From Paracoccus sphaerophysae (GTDB taxonomy: Bacteria > Pseudomonadota > Alphaproteobacteria > Rhodobacterales > Rhodobacteraceae): 56,675 nt of DNA. The stretch is from contig NZ_JRKS01000015.1 in assembly GCF_000763805.1 (NCBI RefSeq), positions 1-56,675 on the forward strand, read 5' to 3'. Every line of letters starts with the position of its first letter. Position 1 is the stretch's first letter. The translations under genes were made by a program, and so were the position numbers. The notes beneath the pieces were generated by a model. The model was not told where the DNA came from. It worked only from the letters and a program-made list of their open reading frames with translations, and did no database searches. This document shows positions 51,757 to 56,675 of the stretch, one piece after another.

Positions 51757-52608
51757 TTACAGCCCGGCCTCGCGGAACGAATTGCACTGGGCCAGATCGC
51801 CCGACTCCAGCCCGCGACGCAGCCACGTCATCCGGTCTTCGGCCGAGCCGTGGGTGAAGGCGTCGGGCATCGGCGCGCGGCCGGCCTTCTCCATCAGGAT
51901 GTCGTCGCCCACAGCGCGGGCGGCGTTGATGGCCTCCTCGATGTCGCCCTGCTCGATCGTCCCGAACTTGTCGTATGCGGCGCGCGCCCAGATGCCGGCG
52001 AAGCAGTCCGCCTGCAGTTCGGTCAGCACCGACAGCCGGTTCGAATCCGCCTGGCCCACGCGCGAGCGAAGTTCGTTCACCTTGGACAGGACGCCGATCT
52101 GGTTCTGCACATGGTGCCCGATCTCGTGCGCGATCACGTAGGCATAGGCGAAATCGCCGCCGGCGCCCATCTTGGACTGCATCACCTTGAAGAAGTCGGT
52201 GTCCAGATAGACCTTGCGGTCACCGGGGCAGTAGAACGGCCCCATCGCCGCCGACGCGCCGCCGCATGCCGACTGCACCGCGCCCGAGAACAGCACGAGG
52301 CTGGGTTTCTGGTACTGCATGTTGGCCTGCCGGGCCAGCACGTCGGTCCAGATCTCCTCGGTATCGGCCAGCACGACCGAGACGAACTGCCCCAGCTCTT
52401 TCTGCTCGGCGGTCAGCTCGCGCTGTTGCGAGGCCGAGGGCGCCTGCTGCGACATCCCGCCGACCAGCGGCGAGATGTCCACGCCGAAGAAATACCCGAC
52501 GGCAAGCACGATCAGCATGCCGACCAGGCCGATCCCGCCGACCCCGGAGGTGCCCATGCCGCGCCGGTCCTCGATGTTGCTGCTGCCGCGACGGCCCCGC
52601 CATTCCAT
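51757..52608 (-). CDS. YpfJ family neutral zinc metallopeptidase
   Basis: 283 aa. A cytosolic Arg-rich start (MEWRGRRGSSNIEDRRG) and one helix (GGIGLVGMLIVLAVGYFFGV) place the domain in the periplasm. The peptidase core: QSACGGASAAMGPFYCPGDRKVYLDTDFF, the zinc motif HEIGHHVQN (HExxH), then LQADCFAGIWA with the third ligand region. Paired Cys at CGG and FYC, and a late QCNSFREAG end, suggest disulfides. The family (KPN_00809-like) has no settled substrate. It stands alone, with a strong terminator after it. Confidence 0.92.
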   Translation of the reverse strand: MEWRGRRGSSNIEDRRGMGTSGVGGIGLVGMLIVLAVGYFFGVDISPLVGGMSQQAPSASQQRELTAEQKELGQFVSVVLADTEEIWTDVLARQANMQYQKPSLVLFSGAVQSACGGASAAMGPFYCPGDRKVYLDTDFFKVMQSKMGAGGDFAYAYVIAHEIGHHVQNQIGVLSKVNELRSRVGQADSNRLSVLTELQADCFAGIWARAAYDKFGTIEQGDIEEAINAARAVGDDILMEKAGRAPMPDAFTHGSAEDRMTWLRRGLESGDLAQCNSFREAGL

Positions 52609-52744
52609 ATGTCGTCCTCCGATGAAGTCTGGCCAAGGCGCTGGCGCTTGGATTTTGGCCGCCTGCGAAACGGTTACGCGGGGTTGACGGTTCCCGCAAG
52701 CCGGGGAATTGAGACGCAGCGCGGCTGCAGGGCGGGATGGACGG

Positions 52745-53341
52745 ATGTTCGACTGGGTGGTTTCGGTGATTTCCGGCTGGGGCTATCCCGGGGTCTTTGT
52801 CTTGATGTTGCTGGAAAACCTGTTCCCCCCGATCCCGTCCGAGGTCATCATGCCGCTGGCCGGCTACCTTGTGGGCGAGGGGGGGCTGGCGCTGGCCCCG
52901 ACCATCCTCGCGGGCACGCTGGGGTCGGCTCTCGGCACCTCTCTCTGGTATGTGATCGGGGCCTGGATCGGGCCTGAGCGGCTGAAGCGCTGGGCCGCGC
53001 GGCGCGGGCGGCTGCTGACCCTGTCGCCGTCGGACGTGGATACCGCGCAGGCGTGGTTCGACCGGCGCGGCGGGATGGCGGTGCTGATCGGGCGGATGAT
53101 CCCGGCGGTGCGGACGCTGATCTCGGTCCCCGCCGGCATCGCGCGGATGCCGCTGCCGCGGTTCCTGGCCTTCACGCTGCTGGGCAGCGCGCTGTGGACC
53201 GGGGTGCTGACCGGGGCGGGGCTGCTGCTCAGCGCGAATTATGCGCGTGTCGCGGATGTGATCGACCCGCTGTCAAAGCTGGTCGTCGCCGCCGTGGTGC
53301 TGGTCTATCTGTGGCGCGTCGTCACCTGGCGCCCGCATTGA
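52745..53341 (+). CDS. DedA family membrane protein
   Basis: 198 aa inner-membrane protein of the DedA/VTT superfamily. Motifs: GYPGVFVLMLLENLFPPIPSEVIMPLAGYL (the re-entrant E-x9-P-x-E region), LGTSLWYVIGAWIGPERL, and RMIPAVRTLISVPAGIARMPLPRFL, containing the conserved GR-x-PxxR-type loop. Members include undecaprenyl-phosphate or lipid flippases; the exact lipid here is unknown. ATG 52745 chosen; an earlier in-frame start adds only a basic stretch. dsbB follows after 52 bases. Confidence 0.92.
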   Translation: MFDWVVSVISGWGYPGVFVLMLLENLFPPIPSEVIMPLAGYLVGEGGLALAPTILAGTLGSALGTSLWYVIGAWIGPERLKRWAARRGRLLTLSPSDVDTAQAWFDRRGGMAVLIGRMIPAVRTLISVPAGIARMPLPRFLAFTLLGSALWTGVLTGAGLLLSANYARVADVIDPLSKLVVAAVVLVYLWRVVTWRPH

Positions 53342-53393
53342 CACCCACACCCACGACCCACGCCCACGACTTGTCGACCCAAAGGACGATGCG

Positions 53394-53876
53394 ATGATTG
53401 CGACCCTTTCCGCCCGCCGCCTGGCGCTGCTCGCCGCCGCCACGTCGGCCGTTCTGCTGATCGCGGCGCTGATGTTCCAGGCCGCCGGCTACAAGCCGTG
53501 CGAACTGTGCATCCTGCAGCGCTGGCCGCATCTGGCCGCGGTGATCGTCGGGGCGATCATCCTGTTTTCGGGCTTCCGCCGGGGCTGGGCGCTGCTGGGG
53601 ATGCTCGCTGCCGCGGCGGCGGCGGCGATCGCGCTGTACCACGCCGGGGTCGAGCTGCACTGGTGGCCCGGGCCCGCGGCCTGTTCCGGGGGTCTGGGCG
53701 ATATCGGCGCGGTCAGCGCCTCGGACCTGGTCAACCGCATCCGGTCGTCGCAGGTGGTGCGTTGCGATCAGCCGGCGCTGTTGATCTTCGGGCTGTCGAT
53801 GGCCGCGTGGAACGCGCTCGCCTCGGCGGGGCTGACCGTGCTGTGGGGGCTTTCGGCGATCCGCGCCGGGCGCTGA
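53394..53876 (+). CDS. dsbB: Disulfide bond formation protein B
   Basis: 160 aa, four helices, inner membrane. First Cys pair in KPCELCILQRWPH, second pair Cys in PAACSGG and VVRCDQPAL, as in classical DsbB, which reoxidises DsbA with ubiquinone. Distinct from the shorter island DsbB-like protein at 34514. Ends 4 bases before the convergent DUF808 gene. Confidence 0.93.
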   Translation: MIATLSARRLALLAAATSAVLLIAALMFQAAGYKPCELCILQRWPHLAAVIVGAIILFSGFRRGWALLGMLAAAAAAAIALYHAGVELHWWPGPAACSGGLGDIGAVSASDLVNRIRSSQVVRCDQPALLIFGLSMAAWNALASAGLTVLWGLSAIRAGR

Positions 53877-53880
53877 GGCG

Positions 53881-54849
53881 TCAGGCGCGGCCCAGCATCC
53901 GGGTGCCGGCGCTCCACAACGGGGTGAACACGGCCTTGGCGAGCGGGATCAGCAGCAGGCCAAGCGCCAGCCCGAAGATCCCGTCGAAGAACGCGGTGAC
54001 CGCCCAGGCGACCACGCCCGGCGCGGCCGGGACCGCGTGGGCTGCGACCTCGGCGGCGTGGTGGATCCAGTCATAGGGCGCCGAAAACCCCAGCACGTCC
54101 AGCCCGTGCAGGACGATGTTGCCGCCCACCCACAACATCGCGGCGGTCCCGATGATGGTCAGCGTTTTCATGAACCCGGGCATGATCTTGACGATGCGCC
54201 GACCGGCCGACCCCAGGAATCCCTTGCGCGTGCGGGCCAGCGCCAGGCCGTAATCGTCCGCCTTCACGATCAACGCCACCGCGCCATAGACGGCGACCGT
54301 GATCGCCACGGCGACCGCGAACAGCACCACTCCCCGCATGACGATCCCCTGGTCCGGGGGGATGGTGGCGAGGGCGATGGTCATGATCTCGGCTGACAGG
54401 ATGAAGTCGGTCTTGATCGCGCCGGCGACCTTTTCCTCTTCCAGATGCGTGGGATCGCCCGCCTCTCCGGTATAGCTGTCATGCGCCGCCTCGCCGGGAT
54501 GGATCGCGTGCCAGACCTTCTCTGCCCCCTCGAAGCACAGATAGGCACCGCCGATCATCAGCAGCGGGGTGATCGCCCAGGGCGCGAACTGCGACAGGAT
54601 CAGCGCGATCGGCAGCAGGATCACCACCTTGTTGAAGATCGAGCCCTTGGCGATCTTCCAGACGATCGGCACCTCGCGGTTGGCGTCGAAGCCATGGACG
54701 TATTTCGGCGTGACCGCCGCATCGTCGATCACCGCGCCGGCCGCCTTGGCGCCGGCCTTCATGGACATGCCGGCGACGTCGTCGACCGAGGCCGCCGCAA
54801 CCTTGGCGATGCCGGCCACGTCATCGAGAAGTGCGATCAATCCGCTCAT
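53881..54849 (-). CDS. DUF808 (YedI) family membrane protein
   Basis: 322 aa. [43 protein letters not shown] is the family N-terminus, followed by [23 protein letters not shown] and about six helices ([40 protein letters not shown]). Inner-membrane protein of unknown function. ATG 54849 starts this N-terminus exactly; the longer frame to 54948 is not coding. Divergent from cobS, with about 150 bases between them for two promoters. Confidence 0.93.
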   Translation of the reverse strand: MSGLIALLDDVAGIAKVAAASVDDVAGMSMKAGAKAAGAVIDDAAVTPKYVHGFDANREVPIVWKIAKGSIFNKVVILLPIALILSQFAPWAITPLLMIGGAYLCFEGAEKVWHAIHPGEAAHDSYTGEAGDPTHLEEEKVAGAIKTDFILSAEIMTIALATIPPDQGIVMRGVVLFAVAVAITVAVYGAVALIVKADDYGLALARTRKGFLGSAGRRIVKIMPGFMKTLTIIGTAAMLWVGGNIVLHGLDVLGFSAPYDWIHHAAEVAAHAVPAAPGVVAWAVTAFFDGIFGLALGLLLIPLAKAVFTPLWSAGTRMLGRA

Positions 54850-54999
54850 ATCGTATCTGTCCCTTCGCAAGTCGTTCCGTCGATGCCTGCGAACGCGCGG
54901 GCGGTCAATCGGTTCGATGCGGGAAGGCGAAACGCGGGCCGCTTGCACCTTGCCGCGCGATGTTCCATCACGCGGTGGTCAGCGAATGGGAACGATGCA

Positions 55000-55977
55000 A
55001 TGGCCGATCTGGACATGAACGCGAAACCGACCGAGGACGTCGACGTCCGCGACCTCTTCGGCATCGACAGCGACATCAAGGTCAAGGCATTTGCCGAGCG
55101 CACCGAGCGGGTGCCGGACCTGGACACGACCTACAAGTTCGACCCCGACACGACCTTGGCGATCCTTGCGGGCTTTGCCTACAACCGACGGGTGATGATC
55201 CAGGGCTATCACGGCACCGGCAAGTCCACCCATATCGAGCAGGTGGCGGCGCGACTGAACTGGCCGTGCGTGCGCGTCAACCTCGACAGCCATGTCAGCC
55301 GCATCGACCTGATCGGCAAGGACGCGATCAAGCTGGTGGACGGCAAGCAGGTAACCGTGTTCCACGAGGGCGTCCTGCCCTGGGCGCTGCGCAATCCGAC
55401 CGCCATCGTGTTCGACGAATATGACGCCGGCCGGGCCGACGTGATGTTCGTGATCCAGCGGGTGCTGGAGGCCGACGGCAAGCTGACGCTTCTGGACCAG
55501 AACGAGGTGATCACCCCGAACCCCTATTTCCGGCTGTTCGCGACCGCGAACACGGTGGGGCTTGGCGACACCACCGGGCTTTACCACGGCACCCAGCAGA
55601 TCAACCAGGGCCAGATGGACCGCTGGTCGCTGGTGGCGACGCTGAACTATCTGTCCCATGACGCGGAAACCGCCATCGTGCTGGCCAAGGTGCCGCAGAT
55701 GAACTCCGAAAAGGGCCGCCGGACGGTGGCGCAGATGGTGACGCTGGCGGACCTGACCCGGACCGCCTTCATGCAGGGCGACCTGTCCACCGTCATGTCG
55801 CCCCGCACGGTGATCTCGTGGGCGCAGAACGCGCGCATCTTCGACAACGTGGGCTACGCCTTCCGGCTGACCTTCCTGAACAAGTGCGACGAGCTGGAGC
55901 GCCAGACGGTCGCCGAGTTCTATCAGCGCCTGTTCGACGAGGAACTGCCGGAGAGTGCCGCCGCCAAGGCGGGGTGA
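55000..55977 (+). CDS. cobS: Aerobic cobaltochelatase subunit CobS
   Basis: 325 aa AAA+ ATPase, cytosolic. With CobT and CobN it inserts cobalt into hydrogenobyrinic acid diamide in aerobic cobalamin synthesis. Walker [15 protein letters not shown], Walker [16 protein letters not shown], and sensor-type [20 protein letters not shown] are present; [14 protein letters not shown] is the family start. cobT normally follows cobS in this family but is absent here: intergenic sequence and then a new island boundary follow. Full length itself, so function depends on a cobT elsewhere. Confidence 0.96.
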   Translation: MADLDMNAKPTEDVDVRDLFGIDSDIKVKAFAERTERVPDLDTTYKFDPDTTLAILAGFAYNRRVMIQGYHGTGKSTHIEQVAARLNWPCVRVNLDSHVSRIDLIGKDAIKLVDGKQVTVFHEGVLPWALRNPTAIVFDEYDAGRADVMFVIQRVLEADGKLTLLDQNEVITPNPYFRLFATANTVGLGDTTGLYHGTQQINQGQMDRWSLVATLNYLSHDAETAIVLAKVPQMNSEKGRRTVAQMVTLADLTRTAFMQGDLSTVMSPRTVISWAQNARIFDNVGYAFRLTFLNKCDELERQTVAEFYQRLFDEELPESAAAKAG

Positions 55978-56602
55978 GCGGGGAAGGGGGCTCAGCCTGC
56001 GCCGAAGGCTGTGGCCGCCGGACAGGCACGCCGTGTGTCGACGACCCGACGCGGCCGTTAGCGGCCGGGCGTCGCTGAAAGCTGGGTCGGCAAGGGCCGC
56101 CTGAGCTCACTGGCGAGGCCCCACGGGCGCCCGGCGAGTCGCCCCTGGGGCCAGATCGGAGATCGCAGACCCCGTTGCGCCCGCGCAATGACAGGCCGTG
56201 GATCGGAATGTGCCCGAAATCGCCCGAGGGGGCCCGCTAGCTGAGCACTGACCGCACGAAAAACTGTGGAATGGCGGAGGGGATGGGCCTGAAAGACAAC
56301 CTTCTCCGCTTAAGATATCGAAATAATTGATTTTGATAAACTTTCTTCGACCACAGCAGACTATCGCCAACGCCATCCTCCCGATGCCGGCGCCGGAGGA
56401 ATTGTTGAACGTGAGGTCAGCGGCCGCCATTCGCTGGCATGACCGAGACCCCGAAATGCGCTCGCCCCGAGAGTTCATCGCAGCTCAAAACGCAACTGCC
56501 TTAGTGTCCGGTGACGGGGCAAGACCAGCCAGATCGACACCGATGATGGGCGTTGTTGCGCAACTCAGCTAGCGGCGTGAGCTGCCCCTTTCCCCGCTGA
56601 AC
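55978..56602. other. Gene-free stretch after cobS, third island boundary
   Basis: 625 bases with no convincing gene. The first 290 bases are core-like GC-rich sequence with no clear terminator. At 56272 a left-end repeat copy begins and base composition drops. A short frame at 56327-56572 has no protein-like character and is not called. Confidence 0.5.
56272..56309 (+). repeat. Left-end repeat copy 3 (start of a third element)
   Basis: TGGCGGAGGGGATGGGCCTG, ending CAACCTTCTCCGC. Matches the copy at 30059 for most of its length, and the following AT-rich sequence also matches (TTGATTTT about 30 bases on in both). No tRNA gene is adjacent in the window. Confidence 0.65.
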
Positions 56603-56675
56603 TCAGCTGACGCGAACGATCTCGGCGGTGCCGAGGGCGGAGAAGCGGTTCATGAGAGCAATGCGGATGTGGATC
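56603..56675 (-). mobile_element. C-terminal end of a transposase (IS) at contig edge
   Basis: The last 24 codons on the minus strand read IHIRIALMNRFSALGTAEIVRVS*, a C-terminal sequence I recognise from IS transposases common in Rhodobacterales; the IS family was not fixed. The gene continues off the window. An IS copy at this point would explain why the contig ends here. Confidence 0.55.

Noticed and set aside
49042..52977. 1311-residue open frame on the plus strand opposite gyrA
   Set aside because: Pure shadow of gyrA and the YpfJ-like gene; composition is Arg/His/Asp-rich and no motif is recognisable.
56327..56572. 81-residue plus-strand frame near the contig end
   Set aside because: No family resemblance, no ribosome-binding site and unconvincing composition in a repeat-bounded, gene-poor stretch.
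1..56675. CRISPR arrays, rRNA operons, riboswitches
   Set aside because: No regularly spaced short repeats, no rRNA sequence and no cobalamin or other riboswitch consensus were seen; the only clear RNA gene is tRNA-Ser.

Overview
This looks like one contig of a high-GC alphaproteobacterium, most likely Rhodobacteraceae and Paracoccus-like. The evidence is the very GC-rich core genes with strong G/C third positions, the cluster murA - DUF2948 - hisD - UPF0262 - LMW phosphatase typical of that family, and family-typical cobS, gyrA and DUF2059 genes. The taxonomic call is inference from gene content, not a database search.

Layout. Positions 1-184 hold the start of a tyrosine integrase whose sequence decays into a homopolymer at the contig edge. 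Core block 1 (about 0.4-17.4 kb) holds a broken quinone reductase, a DxD glycosyltransferase-like gene, hisB-hisH, and on the opposite strand the LMW-phosphatase/UPF0262/hisD/DUF2948/murA cluster with a frameshifted acetyltransferase inside it. It continues with a phosphotransferase-kinase fusion, a complete polar amino acid ABC operon ending in a PuuA-like glutamine synthetase, TerB, DUF1330 and PPK2. Core block 2 (about 42.7-56.0 kb) holds tRNA-Ser(CGA), DUF2059, NUDIX, a cysK-like gene, an MscS-type channel with DUF3772, gyrA, a YpfJ-like metallopeptidase, DedA, DsbB, DUF808 and cobS. The window closes with an intergenic stretch and the C-terminal end of an apparent transposase.

Between the two core blocks lie two tandem islands that I delimit from repeats. 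A 37-bp left-end block beginning TGGCGGAGGGG occurs at 17610, 30059 and 56272. A right-end block of about 140 bp, carrying a terminator and ending in the tRNA-Ser 3'-terminal sequence, occurs at 29923-30066 and 42590-42733. This gives element B (17610-30058, 12.4 kb) and element A (30059-42725, 12.7 kb), stacked on the 3' end of tRNA-Ser(CGA). A third copy of the left end at 56272 suggests another element leaving the contig. Neither complete element carries a recognisable integrase.

Element B has visibly lower GC. Most of it is an uncharacterised five-gene cluster of exported proteins transcribed leftward (26000 to 17829): an 834-aa protein with a repeat-rich, propeller-like C-terminal half, a 309-aa protein, an OmpA-like domain protein, a 1158-aa largely helical protein with a C-terminal segment reminiscent of Tc toxin A subunits, and a papain-fold-like Cys/His protein. 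This is my best candidate for an undescribed system. Beyond it lie fragments (M15 peptidase, FRG domain, a recombinase-associated protein) and an orphan Vsr endonuclease.

Element A is a metal and envelope-redox cassette: YnfA, a CadR/PbrR-like regulator with a canonical MerR-type promoter, a CadA/ZntA P-type ATPase, an isoprenylcysteine methyltransferase-like protein, LspA, DsbB, DsbA, MntR/MntH with a palindromic operator, and SCO1 - PCuAC - SCO1. It then runs into truncated phage- and plasmid-type genes. Several sharp joins (26633/26634, about 28055, about 39150, about 41940) show repeated recombination inside the islands.
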